A program made the translations under genes and the position numbers. A stretch of 19,805 nucleotides of DNA from CAYPEK01 sp964409645 (GTDB lineage: Bacteria > UBP15 > UBA6099), in assembly GCA_964409645.1 (NCBI GenBank), contig CAYPEK010000082.1, positions 1-19,805 of the forward strand, written 5' to 3'. Within the stretch, counting starts at the first letter, position 1, and each line of letters starts with the position of its first letter. Positions 1 to 6,381 of this stretch are shown one piece after another. The notes beneath the pieces were generated by a model. That model did no database searches and was not told the origin of the DNA. It was given only the letters and a program-made list of their open reading frames with translations.

Positions 1-375
1 CGGATACTCCTCGTCTATGAATTCCTTCCAGAGATCGAGATATTCCGCCGGCGCTTCCGGCCAGAGTATCGTCGCGTCGTGGAACTGGATAAAGTTGCGG
101 GGCGCGTTGTAGGTGGTCACTCCGTCCTTTACGCGCTCGAACACCACGCCTTTGTGATAGAGCGTTTTAAGCAACGCGGACGTTTTGTCGGTCGTTCCGC
201 CCGTTTTCGCGGCGAGCGCCTCGAGCGTGCCCGGCAGCGCCATCACAAGTGCCGCTTCGGCCTCCCCGCAGAGCATCGACCACAGCCTCGCGATCCGCTC
301 CGAGTTCCCAAGCCCGATCTTGCCTGTCAGCTTCCTGTATATGTCCGCCGCTGCGTTCGTGTTGCCGTTCGTCAT
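1..375 (-). CDS. Partial protein with winged-helix-like N-terminus, possibly a 4Fe-4S ferredoxin-type protein (3' end outside window)
   Basis: The first 125 residues are visible; the C-terminus runs off the left edge. The ATG at 375 is preceded by GGAGG about nine bases upstream, in TTGGAGGCAGAAGAG. Residues about 12-95 read like a compact helical, winged-helix-type domain: LGNSERIARLWSMLC, then LPGTLEALAAKTGG with DKTSALLKTLYHKGVVF, then a basic wing with VTTYNAPR. This is followed by FIQFHDATILWPEAP and a run leading to EEYP. That architecture recalls the N-terminal regulatory part of some bacterial proteins that continue into 4Fe-4S ferredoxin domains, but no cysteine cluster lies within the visible part, so the Fe-S assignment is recall-based inference. 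It lies 98 bp downstream of the carbonic anhydrase gene on the same strand. Confidence 0.6.
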   Translation of the reverse strand, partial: MTNGNTNAAADIYRKLTGKIGLGNSERIARLWSMLCGEAEAALVMALPGTLEALAAKTGGTTDKTSALLKTLYHKGVVFERVKDGVTTYNAPRNFIQFHDATILWPEAPAEYLDLWKEFIDEEYP

Positions 376-473
376 CTCTTCTGCCTCCAAGTCCAAGACA
401 TTCAACAGCAGGTCGTATTGTACCACAAATTCGGCATTCTTTTTTTAGAACCATTCATTCAGCGAATGCGGGG

Positions 474-1229
474 TCAGTGCTTTTTGTGGCTTTTTGATTT
501 AGTTTGCGCTTTGTGCGGCTTGCCGTAGACGGCTTCGGCCGGTTTCGCTTCGTCGAACCACTCGATTTTGCCGGAGTCGAGACTGTATATCGCGCCGACC
601 ACCTTCAGCTTGCCCTCCTCGACGAGGGTCCGCACTATCCGGCTGCGGCGGAAGATGTCGTTTATCGACTGCCATACGTTTGCCCTGATGCTCATGCTGA
701 TAATGTCCGCCTCGCTCGAGTTCGGCAGGCTCTTTTTGGTCGCGGCGACCGGCGGGACGATGTTGTCCACAAGAAGCGGAAGGCTGCCTTCGGCCTTCCC
801 TCCTTTGACGACCGCCGTTACCGCTCCGCATTTCGTGTGGCCCAAGACGACGAGCACCGGTGTGTGAAGGTGTTCGACGCCGTACTCGATGGTTGCGATC
901 TCGTCGGTGTCGGCGACGTTGCCGGCGACGCGTACGATGAAAATATCGCCGACGCCCTGATCGAAGAGCACCTCGGGCGGCACCCGCGAATCGGAGCAGC
1001 CGAGAATTGTTGCTATCGGGAACTGGCCCTTCTCCGCCGTCTCCGCCAGCCGGGCGGCGTCCGCGCGCGGATGCTCGCTCCTGCCTTCGATGAAGCGGGC
1101 GTTGCCGTCCTGAAGCGCCTTCAAGGCCTGCTCCGCAGTCACTCCCGTGCTGCCTTCCGATGCAAAAACCGTCGCGCCTGCCAACAATAAGCTAACCAGT
1201 AATACGATTCCGCGGCTGATGGCTTTCAT
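474..1229 (-). CDS. Exported beta-class carbonic anhydrase
   Basis: The product interconverts CO2 and bicarbonate with a zinc centre. The 251-residue protein begins with a signal peptide (basic MKAISRG, a hydrophobic run to about residue 21, then VFASEG), so it should act in the periplasm, whereas most bacterial beta-carbonic anhydrases are cytosolic. Zinc ligands are Cys78, His131 and Cys134, in CSDSR (78-82) and GHTKCG (130-135). Asp80 and Arg82 form the family's catalytic dyad. The tail is lysine- and histidine-rich (KSKSHKKH). The ATG at 1229 has GGGGGA about seven bases upstream. The length fits the family plus a signal peptide. I see no broken residue. The physiological role, such as bicarbonate supply or pH control at the envelope, cannot be told from this context. 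Confidence 0.93.
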   Translation of the reverse strand: MKAISRGIVLLVSLLLAGATVFASEGSTGVTAEQALKALQDGNARFIEGRSEHPRADAARLAETAEKGQFPIATILGCSDSRVPPEVLFDQGVGDIFIVRVAGNVADTDEIATIEYGVEHLHTPVLVVLGHTKCGAVTAVVKGGKAEGSLPLLVDNIVPPVAATKKSLPNSSEADIISMSIRANVWQSINDIFRRSRIVRTLVEEGKLKVVGAIYSLDSGKIEWFDEAKPAEAVYGKPHKAQTKSKSHKKH

Positions 1230-1270
1230 AATGTTTCCCCCTGAAAGAAATTTTGATAACGCACCGGATT

Positions 1271-1378
1271 TGTAGGGCGGAAACGCCGATTCCCGCCTAA
1301 CTCAACGAGCTGTTTTTTACTCCGGGCTAACAGTCCGAAAACGAAAATACCGGCGGCATTCGGCGATGCCGCCCTACA
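1271..1378. repeat. Palindromic repeat element bounded by a 10-bp inverted repeat
   Basis: TGTAGGGCGG at 1271-1280 is matched exactly, in inverse, by CCGCCCTACA at 1369-1378. Inside are a perfect 8-bp stem GGCGGCAT/ATGCCGCC (1352-1359 with 1366-1373) and a short GGCG/CGCC hairpin with a GAAA loop at 1276-1287. The centre contains CCGGGCTAACAG, which resembles CCCGGCTAACAA in the cloverleaf element at 2440-2519. The two are therefore probably divergent members of one dispersed family. No coding capacity. Confidence 0.55.
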
Positions 1379-1563
1379 TTAAAAAACGTTTGCGAAGCAA
1401 GTCGCCGTCTGCGGCTTCGTTCGCCGTCCTACGATTATGGGACAATATTAAAATTTGCTCCTCTAATCGGCTTGCTTACGGAAAAAAATACAAAGTTTCC
1501 ATAAAACCATGCGTGCTATCTTAACATGAACGTGCGCCGGCGCACAACAGGTGTTCGCTCTAT

Positions 1564-1579
1564 TGTGAGCAAGATCACG
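1564..1579. promoter_or_regulatory. CRP/FNR-family-like operator upstream of the FliD-C-like gene
   Basis: TGTGA-GCAAGA-TCACG matches the consensus TGTGA-N6-TCACA at nine of ten defined positions. It lies about 100 bp before the ATG at 1680. A near-identical arrangement occurs at 10431-10446, which makes a shared CRP-type regulator more believable. No regulator gene is in the window, so the binding protein is inferred. Confidence 0.4.
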
Positions 1580-1679
1580 CCCCGTTTGTTAAATTTAAAC
1601 TTATTTATTTGAGTAATAATGCCGATAAACAATAATAGGGCTGATTTGCTTTTACCGGCCCGGGATCGGAGTAACTAAA

Positions 1680-2339
1680 ATGGCGCTCGACATTTCTCTC
1701 ATAAACAGTCTCAATTCTCTGAATTTAATGAATCAACTGCTCTCGGTCGCCACGAAAACCAGCTCGCTGAACGGCCTTCTGGGCAACGCGACCGGCAAGT
1801 CGTCTCTGCTTTCCGGCTCCGCCGCGACGAGCCAATTGTCGGTGAACCTCTCGACTTTAGGACTCGTCACCGCATCGGGTTCACTTACGAACGGCAATCC
1901 CCTCTCCGTCTTTTCGGGCAATCAGAGCGCCGAAACGATAACAAACGCAGTTAAAAATTTCGTGTCCGCGTTCAATAAAGCCGTTACCTCCCTCTCCGGC
2001 AGTTCCAGCTCCATCAGCAAGCAGAGCGCGAAAGGTCTCGTTGCGCTCGCCGAGGCAAACTCCGACGGACTCGAAGCCGTCGGAATATCAATCGATAAAG
2101 ACGGAAAGCTCGTCGTGGATTCGGAAAAGCTCGAAGAGGTTGCCGAAAGCAATCCAAAATTGATACAAACGGTGTTCAACGACACGAATTTCGTCACCAC
2201 CGTCTCCTCGAAAGCAAAAGGCGCCATCAGTCAGGTTCTCGGACTCACCGGTGGCGCAGGCTTCATGGCCATGTACAACAGCAGCCTGAACTCCGGAACG
2301 AGCAGCCTGCTCTCGGGAATTATCAGCAGTTATATGTAA
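1680..2339 (+). CDS. Orphan protein similar to the C-terminal domain of flagellar cap protein FliD
   Basis: This 219-residue protein is rich in Ser, Leu and Asn. After a low-complexity N-terminus (1-80), residues 84-103 (AETITNAVKNFVSAFNKAVT) and 130-166 (GLEAVGISID, DGKLVVDSEKL, NPKLIQTVF) match the pattern at the C-terminus of FliD: a helix with FVxAYN, then 'GI..d.dGkL.lD..kL...l..n...v..lF'. FliD is normally over 400 residues. Here the central D2/D3 region is missing and no flagellar gene is nearby. No signal peptide is visible. The start is supported by GGAG eight bases upstream. A CRP-like site lies about 100 bp upstream. The gene is likely monocistronic. Possible roles are a secreted adhesin, a cap-like protein for another fibre, or a structural remnant. 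The domain similarity is fairly clear; the function is unknown. Confidence 0.75.
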   Translation: MALDISLINSLNSLNLMNQLLSVATKTSSLNGLLGNATGKSSLLSGSAATSQLSVNLSTLGLVTASGSLTNGNPLSVFSGNQSAETITNAVKNFVSAFNKAVTSLSGSSSSISKQSAKGLVALAEANSDGLEAVGISIDKDGKLVVDSEKLEEVAESNPKLIQTVFNDTNFVTTVSSKAKGAISQVLGLTGGAGFMAMYNSSLNSGTSSLLSGIISSYM

Positions 2340-2714
2340 ACCTCCGGCATCGGTATTCCAACGCCTTATAATTCAAACTTAGCGGTTTTGCCTCATGGTC
2401 AATAAATAATTCTTTCGTAATAAATGATTTTAAAAATTTGGAGTGCGACAATTCATTGTCGCTTTCAGAGCCGGGAATTAATTCCCGGCTAACAAAACGG
2501 CGATGAATCGCCGTACTCCGAAAATTGCTTCGTCTCGCCATTTAAAAAAGCGAAAAGTTCTTTTTCAAAAGCAGCGGAGAATCAATCATAATCACGAGTT
2601 TGAAAGAGGCACAACGCGCGGTCCATGAACAAATGAGGCGGCCCTTTACAACCGCGTTACAACTCTGTTCTCAAATTTGATTATCAGCAATCAATGCCGG
2701 GTCGCTTCCGCTTA
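2340..2714. other. 375-bp gene-free spacer between convergent genes
   Basis: This AT-rich spacer separates the plus-strand FliD-C-like gene from the minus-strand SRPBCC-like gene. It holds the cloverleaf palindromic element at 2440-2519. The remainder (2520-2714) shows only a weak CGCGGT/ACCGCG inverted repeat (2617-2622 with 2651-2656). No convincing coding sequence or U-tract terminator was found. Confidence 0.6.
2440..2519. repeat. 80-bp cloverleaf-like palindromic element (three hairpins inside a closing stem)
   Basis: Three perfect hairpins sit in a row. Hairpin 1 is GCGACAAT/ATTGTCGC with a 2-base loop (2445-2462). Hairpin 2 is a 22-bp palindrome whose left arm is AGCCGGGAATT (2469-2490). 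Hairpin 3 is CGGCGAT/ATCGCCG with a 2-base loop (2498-2513). The ends pair as GGAGT (2440-2444) with ACTCC (2515-2519), which would close a four-way junction. Unlike a tRNA, all loops are nearly absent. This looks like a composite dispersed repeat or MITE-like element; the related but degenerate element at 1271-1378 shares its CCGGCTAAC-type linker. Confidence 0.75.
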
Positions 2715-3221
2715 CTACTTGCCGCCGTAAACCTTATCCAGCGACTTCGCGGAGAGAATGAAGTCCTGCTCCTCGTTCTTTTTCAGTATGCCCTGAACGA
2801 GATTTTCGAGCATCGGGCCGAATATCGGAATGTCCACTTTAAGCGTCATCTCGAAAATGCGGCCGCTTTTGTTCGGCCCTTTGTCGATATATGCCGTCTT
2901 CCCGGTGCACTTCACCTGTTTGTGCAGGAAATGCGGCTCGATCGTGAACGAATACACTCTCGTTTTGCGGTTCCACTCCGAGTGCTCGAACCACGTCAGC
3001 ATCTTCGGATTGATAATCGGCTGGAGCGCCTTCGGTATCTGGCTGTGCGCGCACCACTCCTTCGTCCCAACCCGCCGGTCGCCGAAATCTTCCTCTTTAA
3101 CAACCTTCCATTGCGTCACGTTCTCAAGCTCATTCATATCGTAAGAGTCGCCGCTCTCGAAAAACACCGTCACGGCCTTATCGACCGAATAATTAAAATC
3201 TCTTTCAGACCTGATTTTCAT
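2715..3221 (-). CDS. Hypothetical protein, SRPBCC/START-like fold suspected
   Basis: A 168-residue soluble protein without signal peptide or membrane segment. The N-terminus (RSERDFNYSVDKAVTVFF) followed by WKVVKEEDFGDRRVGTKEW, a central strand-rich part and a closing amphipathic helix (GPMLENLVQGILKKNEEQ) suggests the helix-grip fold of SRPBCC proteins, some of which (the DUF2505 group) have this size. I cannot name a ligand. The ATG at 3221 is preceded by GGAGG eight bases upstream, a strong ribosome site. It is the third gene of a minus-strand series, 132 bp after the 97-residue unknown gene, and may be expressed separately. No catalytic motif is seen. Confidence 0.75.
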   Translation of the reverse strand: MKIRSERDFNYSVDKAVTVFFESGDSYDMNELENVTQWKVVKEEDFGDRRVGTKEWCAHSQIPKALQPIINPKMLTWFEHSEWNRKTRVYSFTIEPHFLHKQVKCTGKTAYIDKGPNKSGRIFEMTLKVDIPIFGPMLENLVQGILKKNEEQDFILSAKSLDKVYGGK

Positions 3222-3353
3222 CCCGCATACCTCCGATGTCCGATACCCGCCTCCGAAAGCGGCTTGAGGTCAAATTTTAATCGCACGGAACGATTCAGGC
3301 AAGAAAAATCCTGTCGGGGTATCTATGCGGGAGATTAATACGCCTTTACTCGG

Positions 3354-3647
3354 TCACACGCCTTTGAAGTCGGCCGGCTTGATATTTTCGAGCCACTTGC
3401 CGAATTCCTCTACCTCGTGGTCCTTGGGCCTGTTCTCGCGCGACGTGAAAATAACGAACACGCTCGCCTTGTCGCGTTCCATCTCCACCCAGCCTTGCAG
3501 CGGCAGAAACTCCGCGAGCATGTCCATAAACTCCTCCGGCGGGTTGGCGACCAGTTCGTCCACCGTGTTCGCCAGCCGGAAGAATTCGCGAACCTTAACC
3601 AGTTCGCCCATCTCAGATTTATAGAACGAAATTTTGAATGTCTTCAT
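3354..3647 (-). CDS. Small protein of unknown function, 97 residues
   Basis: I do not recognise this protein. It is soluble and acidic, with KISFYKSEMGELVKVREFF at the start, a predicted helical middle (DELVANPPEEFMDMLAEFLPL) and a strand-like segment (GWVEMERDKASVFVIFTSRE) before a helical end. No cysteine or metal motif is present. The start ATG at 3647 has a G-rich GGGGGCG stretch about 10-14 bases upstream, rather distant for a ribosome site. It follows the double-thioredoxin gene by 55 bp on the same strand and is likely co-transcribed with it. Coding status is supported by the ordinary amino-acid composition and its place in the gene series. Confidence 0.65.
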   Translation of the reverse strand: MKTFKISFYKSEMGELVKVREFFRLANTVDELVANPPEEFMDMLAEFLPLQGWVEMERDKASVFVIFTSRENRPKDHEVEEFGKWLENIKPADFKGV

Positions 3648-3702
3648 ACAGGGTCGCCCCCTTTACGCGGCCCATCCCGCCGCCGCGACACCGCCCTCCG
3701 CG

Positions 3703-4749
3703 TCAGCTTCCGAGCCGCAACGGATCGCGGAATATCGAGTGATACACCAACGCGAAAAACTGCACTTCGCCGACAAGCACGTCTTTTACAGTTCCTTCCT
3801 TATTCACAAAAAACGCGACCGGCACAGGCTTCACGCCGTAATTATCGAACGCGCTTCCCTTCAGGTCCACCAAAACCGGAAACGTCAGCACCTTGTCCGA
3901 TATAATCTGCCGGATCCTCTTTTCCATTTCCTTCCCCCCAGCCGATGTCAGCGCAATTACCTCCAAATTATAACGCGCCTTATTATTCATATAAAAATCC
4001 TGAACCCTCGGAAGTTCCAAAAGACAGTGAGGACATGTCGGGCTGAAGAAAACAAGAATCACGTTTTTGCCCTTGTACTTCGAAAGCGAATACTTACGCC
4101 CGTCGAGGTCGGACAGAGTGAAATCCGGCGCGGGTTTGCCCACAAGCCCCATCTGCGCCTTCGGATAATCGTCCATCGGCAGAAAATCCACCATCGGCGC
4201 CTGCTCGCCTTTCGCAAGCATCTTCACAAAATCCTCGAACGTCCTTTTCCTTATCTTTTTGCCGATATCCGTAATCTTCAGAGACCGGATCAGGCCGTTT
4301 TTGTCCACCATATAAAACGCCGGAAACGAATCCGCTCCGAAACGTTTCGCCACTGCAAGTTTCGTGTCGAACACGAGCACCGCATCAATCTTCTTGCTCT
4401 TAAGAAAGTCTCGCGCATCCTTTTTTCCTTTTGCATCCGTGGCATACGTCAGCGCTATCAAGTCCACACCGGCGTACTCTTTTTTGCTGAGAACTTTGGA
4501 CGCAGCCATCAACTGCGAGGCTATCTCGTTACTTCCCACAACAAAAAAACCGGCCACATACGGCTTGCCGTATTTGCCGAGATCGATCTGGCCGCCGCCA
4601 TCCTTTTCCGCTTTCAGCGAGCCGATCTCCATTCCGGGTATCAGCCCCGAATTGGCTGCCTTTGCTCCGGGCAACTGAGAAAATGCTGCACCGGCCGACG
4701 CAAGCATTAAAATCATCACTGCAACTGCTGCACATACAGTCTTTTTCAA
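3703..4749 (-). CDS. Exported protein with two thioredoxin-like domains, the first lacking CxxC
   Basis: An AhpC/TSA-TlpA type protein. I favour the TTG at 4749: it gives a textbook signal peptide (MKKTVCAAVAVMILMLASAG, cleavage near AFSQ) and has GAGAGGT seven bases upstream. In-frame alternatives are an ATG at 4773 and a GTG at 4782, both with weaker sites. Domain 1 covers about residues 40-180 and domain 2 about 205-345. Domain 2 has the redox motif CPHC (Cys239, Cys242) in FFSPTCPHC. Domain 1 has SNEI at the matching place (FFVVGSNEI), so it cannot do dithiol exchange. Both domains keep the cis-proline region (DSFPAFYMVDKNG; KPVPVAFFVNKEG). The likely role is periplasmic thiol-disulfide exchange with a substrate-binding or structural first domain. 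It heads a likely operon with the two small genes downstream. Confidence 0.88.
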   Translation of the reverse strand: MKKTVCAAVAVMILMLASAGAAFSQLPGAKAANSGLIPGMEIGSLKAEKDGGGQIDLGKYGKPYVAGFFVVGSNEIASQLMAASKVLSKKEYAGVDLIALTYATDAKGKKDARDFLKSKKIDAVLVFDTKLAVAKRFGADSFPAFYMVDKNGLIRSLKITDIGKKIRKRTFEDFVKMLAKGEQAPMVDFLPMDDYPKAQMGLVGKPAPDFTLSDLDGRKYSLSKYKGKNVILVFFSPTCPHCLLELPRVQDFYMNNKARYNLEVIALTSAGGKEMEKRIRQIISDKVLTFPVLVDLKGSAFDNYGVKPVPVAFFVNKEGTVKDVLVGEVQFFALVYHSIFRDPLRLGS

Positions 4750-4756
4750 CCGATTT

Positions 4757-4763
4757 ACCTCTC
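4757..4763 (-). promoter_or_regulatory. Ribosome binding site deciding the TTG start at 4749
   Basis: GAGAGGT on the minus strand, seven bases before TTG. It outranks the weak purine stretch before the upstream GTG and ATG candidates, and the resulting protein starts directly with a canonical signal-peptide n-region (MKK). Confidence 0.5.
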
Positions 4764-4986
4764 GAATATCCATAAAATTCACCGCTCTCTAAATTTTTAA
4801 TCAACGCCGGATTAAATTCAAGCATAACCAAAACCCCGGCCGACAGCCATTTATTGTTTATGACAATTTAATTCGATTTATGACGCTTTAAAGAAAAAAC
4901 ATTATGCCACGAAAAATACTTTCAGAGGATTCCATATCGGGATTGCGGCATGAAAAAAACAACATTCAGGCCCGGACTCAGCGCAT

Positions 4987-6357
4987 TCAGGCCCACTTAT
5001 TCCCGAAGACGCCGTCTTCCGCGCCGGGCGCGTACTTCTTCAGGATTTCTTCTGTGATCGCGTTTTCCTTTATGATGTCGGAATACATGTAGGCGCTCGG
5101 GCGCGGCGTGCGTTTCAGTTCCGGGTCGTTCGCGTCGCACGCGATCAGCCCGAACTTCTTGCTGAAGCCTTCCCTCCACTCGAAGTTGTCGATGAACGAC
5201 CACTGGAAATAGCCCCGGATGTCCGCGCCGGACTGTATGGCGCGGTGCACCTGCGCGATGTGTTCGAGCAGGTATTTCGGTCGCTGTTTGTCAACATCGT
5301 CCGCGATTCCGTTCTCCGTGATGTAGATCGGCTTCTTGAACATATCCCAGACACGCATGAACGTCTTGTAAAATCCGGGCGGATAAATCTGCCAGCCCAT
5401 CTGCGTCTTTTCTATGCCGTCCGGCACCGACTGGAAATCTATAAAAACCTGAGCGGACTTCGTCTTGTCGAACTTGATCGAGCTGCGGAAGTAATAGTTC
5501 ACACCGCAGAAATCGTAGCTGTCCTTGAGGCCGGGAATCTCACCGCCGCCGCCGAAGTACCACGGCGCGCGCCCGGAGATAATTGCCTCGTCCCAGCCGA
5601 GAAAACCGCCCTTCTCCCATAAACGAGACATAATCTTTTCGTATTTTCCAGCGAGGCCGGGGCTGCCCCACGGCTCGATCCACTGGTACGCCATGGCGAT
5701 CCCCGCCTGAGTCGGAGAACCGTCCGGCGCGGACTTCACATTGTTATGGATCAGCGGATAGCATCTCGCGTGGCATTCGAGCAGCTTCTTCGCGACGATC
5801 CCGTATTTCTTGGGCGACTTGATCTCCGGCGGGAACTCGCCCGCGAGGTAGCCCGCCGCCGCCGGCACCATCGGCTCGTTCAGCGTGACCCATATATCCG
5901 GGAACTCGCCGAGTTCCTTCACCACCAGCTCACTGAACCGGATGAAGCGGCCCACGGCGTCCGGCCGCAGCCAGCCGCCGCTCTCGGCGAACCACAGCGG
6001 GAGCACCCAATGATAAATCGTGAGGCAGATTTTTATATTGCGTTTTCGCAACGAGGTCAGAATCTGCCGGTACCGTTCGATCGCCTTCATGTCGAACTTC
6101 CCGTCCTCCGGCTCGATCCTCGCCCATTCGAGTCCCAGCCGGAAAAGCTGATACCCGAGCTTGGTCATTATCTCGTGGTCTTCCTCGTAGCGGTTCCAGT
6201 AGTCGATATTGACACCGGATTTCGAGCCGTCGAGCACCTTGCCCTCCTGCTCGAACTTCCACCAGTCGGACTTGTCGTTGTGGCCCTCGATCTGGTGGCC
6301 CGCGGTCGATGTGCCCCACAAAAAGCCTTCCGGAAACCGGAGTTGTTTCTCTGCCAT
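4987..6357 (-). CDS. Family 1 glycoside hydrolase (beta-glucosidase/beta-galactosidase type)
   Basis: A retaining beta-glycosidase of 456 residues, the normal GH1 length. The opening FPEGFLWGTSTAGHQIEG is the family signature. The acid/base is Glu161 in TLNEP, the nucleophile Glu348 in ITENG, and the aglycone/sugar-binding QWSFIDNFEW segment (385-394) is intact. There is no signal peptide, so it acts in the cytoplasm on imported oligosaccharides. The exact sugar cannot be read from sequence. The ATG at 6357 has AAGGAGA five bases upstream. Only 24 bp separate it from the stop of the CoA-transferase gene upstream, so the two form an operon. A spacer of about 240 bp separates it from the double-thioredoxin gene. 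Confidence 0.95.
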   Translation of the reverse strand: MAEKQLRFPEGFLWGTSTAGHQIEGHNDKSDWWKFEQEGKVLDGSKSGVNIDYWNRYEEDHEIMTKLGYQLFRLGLEWARIEPEDGKFDMKAIERYRQILTSLRKRNIKICLTIYHWVLPLWFAESGGWLRPDAVGRFIRFSELVVKELGEFPDIWVTLNEPMVPAAAGYLAGEFPPEIKSPKKYGIVAKKLLECHARCYPLIHNNVKSAPDGSPTQAGIAMAYQWIEPWGSPGLAGKYEKIMSRLWEKGGFLGWDEAIISGRAPWYFGGGGEIPGLKDSYDFCGVNYYFRSSIKFDKTKSAQVFIDFQSVPDGIEKTQMGWQIYPPGFYKTFMRVWDMFKKPIYITENGIADDVDKQRPKYLLEHIAQVHRAIQSGADIRGYFQWSFIDNFEWREGFSKKFGLIACDANDPELKRTPRPSAYMYSDIIKENAITEEILKKYAPGAEDGVFGNKWA

Positions 6358-6381
6358 CGGTGTCTCCTTAAGCCGCGCGTT

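Larger units (their letters stand above)
1230..1679. other. 450-bp gene-free region between carbonic anhydrase and FliD-C-like gene
   Basis: No coding sequence with a credible start and codon pattern is present. The left half holds a palindromic repeat element (1271-1378) and a second weak inverted repeat, CGAAGC near 1393 against GCTTCG near 1414. The right half is AT-rich and holds a CRP-like palindrome at 1564-1579 and an AT-rich stretch with AATAAT at 1615-1620. This stretch could be the promoter region of the plus-strand gene at 1680. No clear -35 box at canonical spacing was found. Confidence 0.6.

Noticed and set aside
441..472. Possible terminator after the carbonic anhydrase gene
   Set aside because: Only a 5-bp CATTC/GAATG stem and no U-tract directly after it; too weak to call.
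2323..2541. 72-codon minus-strand reading frame
   Set aside because: It spans the palindromic element and the end of the FliD-C-like gene, has no ribosome site and a composition typical of random translation.
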